Shown: positions 1-6,920, counted from the first letter of the stretch. The stretch: 7,020 nt of DNA from Flammeovirgaceae bacterium (GCA_003228395.1 QIDJ01000346.1:1-7020); one strand, 5' to 3'. Program-made: numbers and translations. Notes: generated by a model from the letters alone, not told the origin.

Positions 1-291
1 CATCAGAAATTTCCTGCTGAAATACTGGCATTATATGAAAAGGGGGTAAAAGAATTAGCAATTAGTACGGGTAGAAAAATCTACTATCGTGTTGCCGATC
101 TCTTAAAGAAGATGAGAAAAATTAGAGGTGGTAAAGAAAAAGTGAATGAGATAATACATTATTTCAGAAATCTATACAAAATCAGACCGGTAATGATGGA
201 GATTTTGAATAAGAATTTTCCTGAAACTATTCCACAGCCCAAAGGAAAGGATGTACAAAAACGGATTGATAAAAGCTTAGGCTTGTTTTAG
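1..291 (+). CDS. C-terminal fragment of an unassigned protein, possibly SWIM zinc-finger family
   Basis: An open frame enters from the left edge in frame 1 and ends at TAG (289-291), giving 96 residues without a start. The visible part is lysine- and arginine-rich and looks all-helical. It carries a stretch of the type Y-R-V-A-D-L-L-K-K-M-R-K followed by H-Y-F-R-N-L-Y-K-I-R-P-V-M-M-E-I-L. From memory this pattern (a tyrosine/leucine helix, then a 'Y-K-x-R-P-x-x-x-E-x-L' helix) is the C-terminal tail of bacterial SWIM zinc-finger family proteins; the zinc-binding CxCx(n)CxH part would lie outside the window, so this is only a resemblance. The fragment is AT-rich (57 G/C in the first 180 bases by hand count), clearly lower than the operon it faces. 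It converges on the fusion gene and is probably functionally unrelated to it. Confidence 0.6.
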   Translation, partial: HQKFPAEILALYEKGVKELAISTGRKIYYRVADLLKKMRKIRGGKEKVNEIIHYFRNLYKIRPVMMEILNKNFPETIPQPKGKDVQKRIDKSLGLF

Positions 292-376
292 CAGTGTTAT
301 GCCATGGTCCATTAATTTTCATCGAAGCAATCATTTAGCCTTGAAGTCAACTTCACAATGCCTGTAATTCCAGCAA

Positions 377-2377
377 TTACTGTCCTTTATATTCCACCCT
401 TTTGCCAATTGATGTCAGTCCAAGCAGGGCATCGGACGTACTGAAAATCATATTCAGATGCTCCAACTCGGATTCGGGGCCTTTGGCTTCCTCTATAAGT
501 TGCTCGGCTACTTTCATCGCCAGTGGAGCTTTGAAACCCATGGTTTTTGCCAGTTTAGTAATCGTTTCATCATCCAAACCGCCATCTGTAAATTCACCTT
601 TTATTATACTCCTGTAACTATTATGTTCGTAAAAACCGGCGATTTTTTGCCATTTTTCTGCAGATTTCAATGGAGCTGCTGAAGGAACAGGAAGCTCGCA
701 TTCAAGGATATCAAACATCTCCCCGGTGCTGATTACGGCATCGATCAAACCCACTTCCAGGGCCTCCTGTGCGGATAGCATTTTGCCTGTAAGGATGAGG
801 TATTTGGCAATACCTTTGCCTACCCGTTGTGTGGTTCTTTGTGTGCCTCCCAGCCCGGGATAAATCCCGATGCCCGTTTCCGGAAATGCTACGCGCACTT
901 TCGGCGTAGCCAGGATCCGGTCGGCGCAAAGCGCCAGTTCCAGCCCGCCACCCAAAGCCATGCCGTTCAGTACAGCAATTACCTGTTTTTTTGAATGATC
1001 AATCTTACTAAAGACTTGCTGGCCATATTTTGTAAACGCCAGAATAGTATCAATGGCGTGCGCTTTCATGTTTTTCACAAAAAACCGGATGTCAGCGCCT
1101 GCAACAAAGGCTTTCCCCATACCCGTGATGAAAATCGTGTCCACCTCCGGATCAGCCTCCGCTTCAGAAAATACATTGTCCAGTTGATGCATCATTTTTT
1201 CATTCAGCGCATTCATATCCTCCGGACGCGCCATGGTGATCACAGCGATATTCCCGGTTTTCCGGTAAGTTACATACTCCATATCCCAGTCACGGCTATC
1301 AACCGATGGCATTTTCTCCCCATAGGATGCTAAACTATTTCTTATGTACTGTTTAACAGTTTCTTCACCATAACGTTTCAACAAATCGACAGGCCCTTGC
1401 CGCCAGCGTAAGCCTATTTTCGCCCCGCGATTCAAATCGGTAGCAGTACAAACTTTTTCGGCGAGAATCTGTGCGCAAACGAAAAACACACAGCCTAACA
1501 TCCGTTCCGAAACCAATTTGTATATCTCATCACTGTATTCAGCGTTTTCAACATCATCTACCTCCCAGTTTTGATTGCTTGCTACCTGCTCTTCCAGCAA
1601 GGGCGAAACTTTGTAAAACGGACCAAAATTTTCCAGCGTTTTCTGGGCATGCATGGCAATTGGTACTCCTGTTGCATTCATCAATTGAAAAGGGCCCATG
1701 CCGATGTCAAATACTTTTTTGCATATTGCATCGATCTGTGATATTGTTCCGGCACCTTCAGAGAGCAGACGCACGGATTCATTTAGCCAGGGAACAAAAA
1801 ACCGGTTTACGGCAAATCCATTTTTATCCGTCGTGTAGATCGGGTCTTTCCCCGACATAACGGAAAACATGTAAACGGAGCGGATGACAGCATCCGATGT
1901 GGAACTGCCGGGGATTATTTCCACCAACCGGTTTTTGGCCGCATGGTAAAAATAGTGCAACCCGATAAACCGTTCCGGATTTTTAACAGATGACGAAAGA
2001 TCAGCGACTGAGAAGGAAGAGGTATTTGTAGCGATGATGGCTTCTGAAGACACAATTCCGGAAAGTGTTTCGAATAGTTCGCATTTGGCGTTAAATTTTT
2101 CAAAAATGGCTTCAATGATAATATCGCAAGATTTAAGGTCATTCAGGTTTGAAGTTCCGCTAATTCTGCCGAGAATATTTTGGACCTGTTGTTCGTTAAA
2201 TAACCGCCTTTTCACTCCCTCATCAAGCGTGGTTTTAATGTTGTAAATCCCTTTATCCACGTAATGCATTTCCCGGTCGGCGAGTATGACTTCAAATCCT
2301 TCCTGTGCAAATTTCTGGGCAAGTCCGGATCCCATCGTACCTGCTCCAATTACTCCTACAATTTTTATATTTTTCAT
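377..2377 (-). CDS. Bifunctional 3-hydroxyacyl-CoA dehydrogenase / enoyl-CoA hydratase (HADH-ECH fusion)
   Basis: A 666-residue cytoplasmic beta-oxidation enzyme. The N-terminal NAD-binding domain has the dinucleotide motif G-A-G-T-M-G (residues 11-16), Asp34 at the end of the second strand (NAD preference), the ATNTSS segment (116-121) and the catalytic His141 in GLHYFYHAAKNRLVEII with Glu153. A C-terminal HADH helical region follows to about 350. From about 366 it is a crotonase domain with an oxyanion-hole segment GKAFVAGADI (421-430), GGGLE with Glu480 and FPE with Glu500, so both crotonase glutamates are present. The domain order is the reverse of FadB. In this operon it probably oxidises 3-hydroxypimeloyl-CoA to 3-oxopimeloyl-CoA, and also hydrates crotonyl-CoA and oxidises 3-hydroxybutyryl-CoA. 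That substrate assignment is inference. The frame stays open upstream to an ATG at 2452, but those 25 codons lie inside a palindromic repeat and the Rossmann strand begins right after the ATG at 2377, so 2377 is preferred. Confidence 0.93.
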   Translation of the reverse strand: MKNIKIVGVIGAGTMGSGLAQKFAQEGFEVILADREMHYVDKGIYNIKTTLDEGVKRRLFNEQQVQNILGRISGTSNLNDLKSCDIIIEAIFEKFNAKCELFETLSGIVSSEAIIATNTSSFSVADLSSSVKNPERFIGLHYFYHAAKNRLVEIIPGSSTSDAVIRSVYMFSVMSGKDPIYTTDKNGFAVNRFFVPWLNESVRLLSEGAGTISQIDAICKKVFDIGMGPFQLMNATGVPIAMHAQKTLENFGPFYKVSPLLEEQVASNQNWEVDDVENAEYSDEIYKLVSERMLGCVFFVCAQILAEKVCTATDLNRGAKIGLRWRQGPVDLLKRYGEETVKQYIRNSLASYGEKMPSVDSRDWDMEYVTYRKTGNIAVITMARPEDMNALNEKMMHQLDNVFSEAEADPEVDTIFITGMGKAFVAGADIRFFVKNMKAHAIDTILAFTKYGQQVFSKIDHSKKQVIAVLNGMALGGGLELALCADRILATPKVRVAFPETGIGIYPGLGGTQRTTQRVGKGIAKYLILTGKMLSAQEALEVGLIDAVISTGEMFDILECELPVPSAAPLKSAEKWQKIAGFYEHNSYRSIIKGEFTDGGLDDETITKLAKTMGFKAPLAMKVAEQLIEEAKGPESELEHLNMIFSTSDALLGLTSIGKRVEYKGQ

Positions 2378-2394
2378 GATCTTTTCCGTTGATT

Positions 2395-2447
2395 GGGCTA
2401 AAGCCCTGTTAGTTTTATTCTTTTCCACGCCATAAATGTCGTGGAAA
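2395..2447 (+). repeat. Left REP-like unit (head hairpin plus second hairpin)
   Basis: The head is GGGCT-AA-AGCCC (2395-2406), a perfect 5-bp stem with a 2-base loop. After a T-rich 15-base linker comes a second hairpin. Its stem TTTCCACG (2422-2429) pairs perfectly with CGTGGAAA (2440-2447), then there is a C/T mismatch and three more pairs (CAT/ATG) closed by AA. The unit lies wholly upstream of the preferred start of the fusion gene at 2377, but inside the longer possible reading frame that begins at 2452. Confidence 0.72.
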
Positions 2448-2485
2448 TTCATCTATGTCTTTCTTTCGATGCCATATCACTCTCA

Positions 2486-2499
2486 CGGGTGACCACCCG
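2486..2499. repeat. Short perfect hairpin CGGGTG-AC-CACCCG in the centre of the repeat element
   Basis: A 6-bp GC-rich perfect stem with a 2-base loop. Around it GCCAT (2471-2475) can pair with ATGGC (2511-2515), and CAC (2478-2480) with GTG (2504-2506), giving a longer, bulged stem with this hairpin as its tip. ATGGCGTGG (2511-2519) is also an exact reverse complement of CCACGCCAT (2425-2433) in the left REP unit, so alternative pairings are possible. Confidence 0.5.
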
Positions 2500-2520
2500 A
2501 TAGGTGTGGAATGGCGTGGT

Positions 2521-2547
2521 GTCAGAGTTAATTTTGATAGCTTTGAC
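2521..2547 (+). repeat. Imperfect hairpin inside the repeat element
   Basis: GTCAGAGTTA (2521-2530) pairs with TAGCTTTGAC (2538-2547), ten pairs including two G-T wobbles, around a 7-base loop. The wobbles exist only in a plus-strand transcript; on the minus strand they become A-C mismatches. It may be a chance structure or a degenerate relative of the neighbouring REP hairpins. Confidence 0.35.
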
Positions 2548-2585
2548 TCATTTTATTAGTAAAGATCGTAACTGATTTGCGGCTG

Positions 2586-2644
2586 ACTATCTCCGTCATT
2601 TATGGCGGAGATAGTTGAACTAAACAAATCGTGGGCTTTAGCCC
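2586..2644 (-). repeat. Right REP-like unit, inverted copy
   Basis: Read on the minus strand, the head GGGCTAAAGCCC (2644-2633) is followed by a 17-base linker and a strong hairpin at 2615-2586. The stem is ten perfect base pairs (ACTATCTCCG at 2586-2595 with CGGAGATAGT at 2606-2615), then a G-T pair, three more pairs and a TT loop. On the plus strand the head is followed by TTTCTCTTTTT, which looks like an intrinsic terminator, but no plus-strand gene ends here. Compared with the left unit, the stem arms differ in sequence while staying paired and the loop core is kept. Confidence 0.75.
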
Positions 2645-2653
2645 TTTCTCTTT

Positions 2654-3427
2654 TTAACAATTCTTCCAAATGGGCTGGCGTTTTTCGATGAACGAATGAA
2701 TGCCTTCGTTGGCGTCATGGGTGTTCATCAGATTTCCCAGGTAGTCATTTTCAAGTTCCGGAAGTTTTTTCATCATTATATGATTGAATGATTTACGGGC
2801 CGCTTTCACAGCAAATTTAAGCGAAGAAGCGCTTTTTGGAACGATATTTTTACTGATCCAATCCCGGACGGCCAGCTCCATTTCGTCTTTATCTTCATAT
2901 ATTTCATTGATCAGACCCAGTTTTACGCCCTCTTCGGCGCCGATGGTCCTGCCTGTTATCAGGAGTTCTTCCGCCCGGGCATTTCCAATCTTCAGAGGTA
3001 GCATAATGGATGCAGGAGGAGGAAATACTCCGAGCATTATTTCAGGCTGACCCAGTTTTGCGGTTTTATCCGCATACAAAACGTTGCATATCAATGCCAG
3101 TTCCAGTCCTCCGCCAAGACACTGTCCGGAGATTTTGGCCAGCATGGGAATTCCAAGATCAATGATTTTATAGAATATCCGGTGAAAAGTTGTAAGCATA
3201 TCATGGGCATATTCTTTCGCATGCTCCGCTACACTGGCTCCAAAGGAAAAATGCGGCCCCTGACCTTCTAAGGTGATCAATTTGATATCCGGGTTTTCTT
3301 TGATCTCATCTAAAAATGCCAGGAGGTCCGACATCATGACATGATCCAGTACGTTGCCCTTTCCGTCGTTCAGGATCACCCGGCAGACGGTATTTTCGTG
3401 GCTGTATCTGATTTCAATCTTTTCCAT
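2654..3427 (-). CDS. dch: Cyclohexa-1,5-diene-1-carbonyl-CoA hydratase (dienoyl-CoA hydratase)
   Basis: A 257-residue crotonase-fold enzyme, the usual length for single-domain members. It adds water to cyclohexa-1,5-diene-1-carbonyl-CoA, the product of benzoyl-CoA reductase, to give 6-hydroxycyclohex-1-ene-1-carbonyl-CoA. It is also called BamR in Geobacter-type clusters. Visible features are the first oxyanion-hole segment around FSFGASVAEH (60-69), GQCLGGGLELAL (101-112) with Glu109, and GQPE with Glu129, the two residues matching the general acid/base glutamates of enoyl-CoA hydratase. The following loop reads FPPPAS (135-140) instead of the usual IPGAGG, which sets it apart from generic crotonases. 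The gene begins 8 bases after oah and lies next to had and oah, a grouping known from Thauera and Azoarcus type clusters; this context drives the specific call. The start codon has no Shine-Dalgarno sequence. A generic enoyl-CoA hydratase is the alternative. Confidence 0.88.
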   Translation of the reverse strand: MEKIEIRYSHENTVCRVILNDGKGNVLDHVMMSDLLAFLDEIKENPDIKLITLEGQGPHFSFGASVAEHAKEYAHDMLTTFHRIFYKIIDLGIPMLAKISGQCLGGGLELALICNVLYADKTAKLGQPEIMLGVFPPPASIMLPLKIGNARAEELLITGRTIGAEEGVKLGLINEIYEDKDEMELAVRDWISKNIVPKSASSLKFAVKAARKSFNHIMMKKLPELENDYLGNLMNTHDANEGIHSFIEKRQPIWKNC

Positions 3428-3435
3428 CGAGTAAG

Positions 3436-4545
3436 TCAGTGATTGGCCGGTGTCTGCGTATTTTGATATTGGGGTGAGATGGCTTTATGCAACTCATCAT
3501 TCCATTCATGTCCCTGGGCCAGCAACTGCCGTAATTTGATGAAATCAATTTCCCGGTTGTGTTTCGGCCCCTCGTTAAACGCCCGGAACCCGGCTTTGGC
3601 TTCGGTCATCATGTTCAGGGCAAGCCAGTCCCTGTTGCTTTCCTTGTTCCTGTCCCAATGTTCCAGTTTCTTTTTTCGTATGGAATTAATGGTTTTGCTC
3701 AGACAATTCGGGAATGTCAACATCAGCTTGGTGCAAAGTTTTTCTACTGCTTCATCTAACAGGGAAAGATCAATTTCGCCGGACTTGAGTAATTCTTTTC
3801 CTTCCGCCAGATACGTTCCTTTCTTCAATTTCCCATAAATGATTTCGCCGGTTTTTTTACCAACCCATTTGTCAGTTCGTACCAACGGATTAGGAATAAA
3901 CCGGCGGTCAATTTTCAGGGCGGGTACTACTTCCGTAATCAAACCATAGCGAAGGGCCTCATGCGCAGACCACGGATCACATGCGGTGCAGGAATACATA
4001 GCGAGCTCGACACCTACAAACAAATGCAGAAAATCGGTAGAACCGCCATCAGGAGCGCTTCCGTGTTTAGGACCGGCTTGTCCGAACCGTGCGAGGTCCT
4101 GGGCAATGGTGAAATCGCAGGCCATTCCAATTTCCTGACCACCGCCGATGCGCATGCCGTTTGCCCGGCAAATCACCGGCTTGTCACACATCAGGATGGC
4201 AGAGACCATGTCATTGAACAGCCTCATGTACTGTTTGTACTCCTGCGGATTTCCTGCATAGTATTCCGCATACTCCTTTGTATTTCCGCCTGTACAGAAG
4301 GCTTTATCTCCTACTCCTGTAAATACTACAGAACTTACACTTCGATCATTTGAAGCTTCCCTGAAAGCAAGGATTATCTCTTTCACCGCCTGGGTAGTGT
4401 AGGAATTGTACTGGTTTGGATTATTTAACCAAATCCAGGCATTATAAATTCCTTGGACATCTTTTCCCTCTTTATCCTTACAAGGTTTTTTTTCATAAAT
4501 GATTTCCTTGTATTCCGTGTCTGTTAAATTATGATTTACTAACAT
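3436..4545 (-). CDS. oah: 6-oxocyclohex-1-ene-1-carbonyl-CoA hydrolase (ring-opening)
   Basis: A 369-residue member of the crotonase superfamily, longer than ordinary enoyl-CoA hydratases, as expected for Oah/BamA. It adds water and cleaves the ring C-C bond of 6-oxocyclohex-1-ene-1-carbonyl-CoA, yielding 3-hydroxypimeloyl-CoA. The protein shows family-typical stretches: WLNNPNQYNSYT (39-50), FTGVGDKAFCTGGNTKEYAE (75-94, first oxyanion-hole region), RANGMRIGGGQEIGMACDF (127-145) and FGQAGPKHGSAPDGGSTDFL (154-173). The C-terminal region (about 280-345, with WDRNKESNRDWLALNMMTEA) is specific to this family rather than to generic hydratases. The gene starts 19 bases after had and ends 8 bases before dch. 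bamA/oah is the standard marker gene for anaerobic aromatic degradation through benzoyl-CoA. The leader before the ATG at 4545 is A-rich, without a Shine-Dalgarno motif. Confidence 0.95.
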   Translation of the reverse strand: MLVNHNLTDTEYKEIIYEKKPCKDKEGKDVQGIYNAWIWLNNPNQYNSYTTQAVKEIILAFREASNDRSVSSVVFTGVGDKAFCTGGNTKEYAEYYAGNPQEYKQYMRLFNDMVSAILMCDKPVICRANGMRIGGGQEIGMACDFTIAQDLARFGQAGPKHGSAPDGGSTDFLHLFVGVELAMYSCTACDPWSAHEALRYGLITEVVPALKIDRRFIPNPLVRTDKWVGKKTGEIIYGKLKKGTYLAEGKELLKSGEIDLSLLDEAVEKLCTKLMLTFPNCLSKTINSIRKKKLEHWDRNKESNRDWLALNMMTEAKAGFRAFNEGPKHNREIDFIKLRQLLAQGHEWNDELHKAISPQYQNTQTPANH

Positions 4546-4564
4546 GGCTTTAAGTTTTTAGTCT

Positions 4565-5635
4565 TCAATTATCGCGTGAAAAGTCAGGTACCAATACCGA
4601 CCTTTTGTTAAACTTATTTGCAAGCGTATTTCTGAATACCCGGTTGATATCCGACATGGGTTTTGTTTCAACAAACTGCCCGATTTCCAATTGACCCCTT
4701 TGGATCAGGTCAACCACCTCAGGATATAATTCCGGTTTACAACCCCAGGTGCCGATAAGTTTGGCATCAAAAGCCATCAGGTTGCTGAGCCTTACCTCCA
4801 GCTTATCCAAGGTAAAGCCAACAATGCTTAGCGTGGATGCAAATGTTACCAGGCCAAAGGCAAGCTCCTGACCGGGTTTTGTTCCCGAGAATTCAAGTAT
4901 TTTCCAGCCAAATCGTGAAACCCCCAGTTCGCCGGCAATCTCCCTGACCCTTGTTTTAATTTCCTTAAAATTTAAACCACTGGAATTTAGCGTTGCATCA
5001 ATACCATTTTCATGTACGGTTTTTAGTCTGATGTCATCAATATCAAGAGCCAATACCCTGGCTCCCTTGATTTTGGCTATTAAAGCCCCATAAATACCAA
5101 CGCCACCAACTCCTATGACAATGGCGAAGTCACCCGGCGCCAGTTCAGATTTTTCAATTACCTGGTACGGAGTGGAAATAGCATCCGCAACAACAGCCAA
5201 TTCGGCCACTGAATATTTTTCCAACAGCGCATCCGGCACGGGGCACAGATAGTTGAAGGGTACCCTGATGTGCGATGCAAACCCACCATGAAAATCATTG
5301 CCGGGCATCAACTGATTCTGACAGATATTGCTTCGTCCGCTTTTGCAGAGGTCGCATTCTCCACATGGCAGCACCGCCGGGATTATTACATTTTTACCTT
5401 TCAGGTGAGCCGGCCCCTGTACTACTTTCCCGCTTATTTCGTGGCCAAGGGTTAAGGGTAATGCGTGTTTTGTTCGCACTCCGTAGTGCCAAAAACTCAG
5501 ATCCGTATGGCAGACCCCGCATCCGGCAATTTCGATCAATGCTTCATCTTCAGTAATGTGCGGCATATCGGTTTCGATCAGCTCAAAATCCTGATTAACT
5601 GCTGTCATTTGCCATTGAAACATCTTTTTTTCCAT
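4565..5635 (-). CDS. had: 6-hydroxycyclohex-1-ene-1-carbonyl-CoA dehydrogenase
   Basis: A 356-residue zinc-dependent medium-chain alcohol dehydrogenase that oxidises 6-hydroxycyclohex-1-ene-1-carbonyl-CoA to the 6-oxo compound with NAD+ (BamQ in Geobacter). With the start at 5635, the GroES-like domain has the catalytic-zinc ligand Cys42 in GCGVCHTD and GHE at 64-66. The structural-zinc cysteines are 91, 94, 97 and 105 in the classic CxxCxxCx7C spacing. The Rossmann motif is GVGGVG (175-180), and Asp198 at the end of the next strand favours NAD over NADP. The reading frame extends upstream to an ATG at 5710, but that would overlap the thiolase by 55 bases and encode an unrelated sequence. The ATG at 5635 lies 20 bases after the thiolase stop; the ATG at 5623 (MFQWQMT) is an equally possible start. 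The specific substrate follows from adjacency to oah and dch plus overall resemblance to Had proteins. Confidence 0.92.
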   Translation of the reverse strand: MEKKMFQWQMTAVNQDFELIETDMPHITEDEALIEIAGCGVCHTDLSFWHYGVRTKHALPLTLGHEISGKVVQGPAHLKGKNVIIPAVLPCGECDLCKSGRSNICQNQLMPGNDFHGGFASHIRVPFNYLCPVPDALLEKYSVAELAVVADAISTPYQVIEKSELAPGDFAIVIGVGGVGIYGALIAKIKGARVLALDIDDIRLKTVHENGIDATLNSSGLNFKEIKTRVREIAGELGVSRFGWKILEFSGTKPGQELAFGLVTFASTLSIVGFTLDKLEVRLSNLMAFDAKLIGTWGCKPELYPEVVDLIQRGQLEIGQFVETKPMSDINRVFRNTLANKFNKRSVLVPDFSRDN

Positions 5636-5655
5636 TTTATAAAACGTTAACAGAT

Positions 5656-6915
5656 TCAAACATTGGGATTTTCCAGAAGCACCGCCGTACCTTGTCCGCC
5701 TCCGATGCATGCGGATACCACGCCATATTTAACACCCCTGTTATTCATTTCTCTTGAGATGGTCAAGGCCAGGCGGGTTCCGGTTGCTGCCAATGGATGC
5801 CCGAGCGCAATGGCGCCGCCATTAACGTTGACAATAGTGCGGTCCAGACCAAGCTCTTTTTCACAGCCAATGTATTGGGCGGCAAAAGCTTCATTTATTT
5901 CTATCAGGCCAATGTCATCCAGTGTGAGACCGGCGATTTCTAATACGAGGCCGATTGATTTAACCGGCCCTAATCCCATGAAATTGGGATCAAGGGCGCT
6001 GGTAGCGGATGCCGCCACTCTGGAAAGCGGTTTGAGCCCTTCCGCCTTCACAAATGATTCTGCAGCTACTATAACCGCAGCGGCCCCGTCAACGATGCCA
6101 CTGGAGTTCGCTGCCGTTTGAACGCCATCTTTGGCAAACGCAGAGGGTAGCTTCGCCAGTGTTTCCATCGTGGATGGCCGCATATGCTCATCCGTTATGA
6201 AATTTTCAACTTTTCGGGGAAGCCTGACTTTTCGGGGTTTTAATCCGTTGGCTTCAAATACGGTTGAGTTCATGGGTACGATCTCATCCTTAAAAAAACC
6301 TCTTTCAGCAGCAGCCATGGCCCGGTCATTTGAAAGTTTAGCGAAGCTGTCGGTTTCTTCCCTGGTAATACTATATTTATCCGCCACGTTTTCTGCAGTG
6401 CATCCCATGGGTACTGCTGCGGTATCATTCAATGCTTCCCAGAGCATATCTTTAAACGCAACCTTACCCAGGGGGTACCCCATTCGGTTGCCATAACTTA
6501 CTGTGGGAGCAAGACTCATGTTTTCTGTGCTGCAACATAGTACCGTTTGCGCTTTACCGAGAGTAATTTGTTCGGCCCCGCCTATGATGGTTTCAAAGCC
6601 CGAACCACAAAGCCGTTGGAGCATAACCGCAGGCACTCCGGTTGGAATTCCGGAGTAAATCCCGATATGCCTGGGCAAAAAATATGTATCTACTGAGCTC
6701 TGGCCTACATTTGCAGCTATTAACTGATCGATCGCCTCAGGCCGCACATCAGATTTCTCCAACGCCGCACGTGAAGCATAAATACCTAAATCAGTAGGTG
6801 AGATGTGTGCAAGTGTTCCGCAGAATTTACCAAAAGGTGTACGGGCTCCGTTAATAAGATAGATATCGTCATACTGTATGCCGAATCCCTTCTCTGTATC
6901 ATGAAAAGCTTTCAT
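5656..6915 (-). CDS. Thiolase (acetyl-CoA C-acyltransferase), probable 3-oxopimeloyl-CoA thiolase
   Basis: A 419-residue thiolase, slightly longer than the usual 390-400 because of about 17 extra N-terminal residues before the conserved INGARTPFGKF segment (21-31). The catalytic triad regions are intact: nucleophile Cys103 in QRLCGSGF, the NEAFA motif (341-345), His373 in GGAIALGHPLAATGTR and the second cysteine Cys403 in CIGGGQGTA. It is a degradative cytoplasmic thiolase by type. From the operon, the likely job is CoA-dependent cleavage of 3-oxopimeloyl-CoA into glutaryl-CoA and acetyl-CoA, and possibly cleavage of acetoacetyl-CoA. The sequence alone does not fix the chain length. It begins 5 bases after the stop of the upstream ATPase-like gene and ends 20 bases before had, so it is within the same transcription unit. 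The ATG at 6915 is preceded by an A/T-rich leader without a Shine-Dalgarno sequence. Confidence 0.93.
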   Translation of the reverse strand: MKAFHDTEKGFGIQYDDIYLINGARTPFGKFCGTLAHISPTDLGIYASRAALEKSDVRPEAIDQLIAANVGQSSVDTYFLPRHIGIYSGIPTGVPAVMLQRLCGSGFETIIGGAEQITLGKAQTVLCCSTENMSLAPTVSYGNRMGYPLGKVAFKDMLWEALNDTAAVPMGCTAENVADKYSITREETDSFAKLSNDRAMAAAERGFFKDEIVPMNSTVFEANGLKPRKVRLPRKVENFITDEHMRPSTMETLAKLPSAFAKDGVQTAANSSGIVDGAAAVIVAAESFVKAEGLKPLSRVAASATSALDPNFMGLGPVKSIGLVLEIAGLTLDDIGLIEINEAFAAQYIGCEKELGLDRTIVNVNGGAIALGHPLAATGTRLALTISREMNNRGVKYGVVSACIGGGQGTAVLLENPNV

Positions 6916-6920
6916 TATAG

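Larger units (their letters stand above)
2395..2644. repeat. BIME-like composite of two inverted REP-type units
   Basis: This element fills most of the 276-base gap between dch and the fusion gene. It is bounded by GGGCTAAAGCCC (2395-2406) and its reverse complement GGGCTTTAGCCC (2633-2644). Inside each end, 15-17 bases further in, lies a second hairpin, and both hairpins share the core CGCCATAAATG(T/A)CG in opposite orientation. The space between them (about 2448-2585) holds more imperfect hairpins. No reading frame of note is seen in it. The layout resembles the paired REP elements (BIMEs) mobilised by REP-associated tyrosine transposases. No transposase is present here, so mobility is inference. 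The position, directly after the dch stop and just before the fusion gene, suggests that it may modulate transcript stability or termination inside the operon. Confidence 0.72.

Noticed and set aside
342..380. Inverted repeats TGAAGT-CA-ACTTCA (342-355) and GTAATT-CCAGC-AATTAC (364-380) between the converging genes
   Set aside because: The stems are only 6 bp, AT-rich, and not followed by a T-tract on either strand, so I do not call a terminator, although the position would suit one.
1471..1860. A 129-codon plus-strand open frame
   Set aside because: It is antisense to the HADH part of the fusion protein and has no family features; a shadow of the real coding strand.
2395..2644. Possible CRISPR array or insertion sequence
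   Set aside because: There are only two units, in opposite orientation, with no regular spacers, no transposase reading frame and no visible target-site duplication.
2633..2653. GGGCTTTAGCCC followed by a pyrimidine run, looking like a plus-strand intrinsic terminator
   Set aside because: No plus-strand gene leads into it and the same head hairpin occurs at the other end of the repeat element without a similarly long T-run, so it is better explained as a REP unit.
3961..4353. A 130-codon plus-strand open frame
   Set aside because: It is antisense to the conserved core of oah, and no independent signal supports it.
5636..5710. Upstream extension of had overlapping the end of the thiolase gene
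   Set aside because: The added residues (MHRRRTRYGG...) come from the out-of-frame thiolase 3' end, and had-type proteins begin near the ATG at 5635 or 5623.
5663..6121. A 152-codon plus-strand open frame
   Set aside because: It lies wholly opposite the thiolase gene, whose catalytic motifs are intact; its translation shows no recognisable fold or motif.
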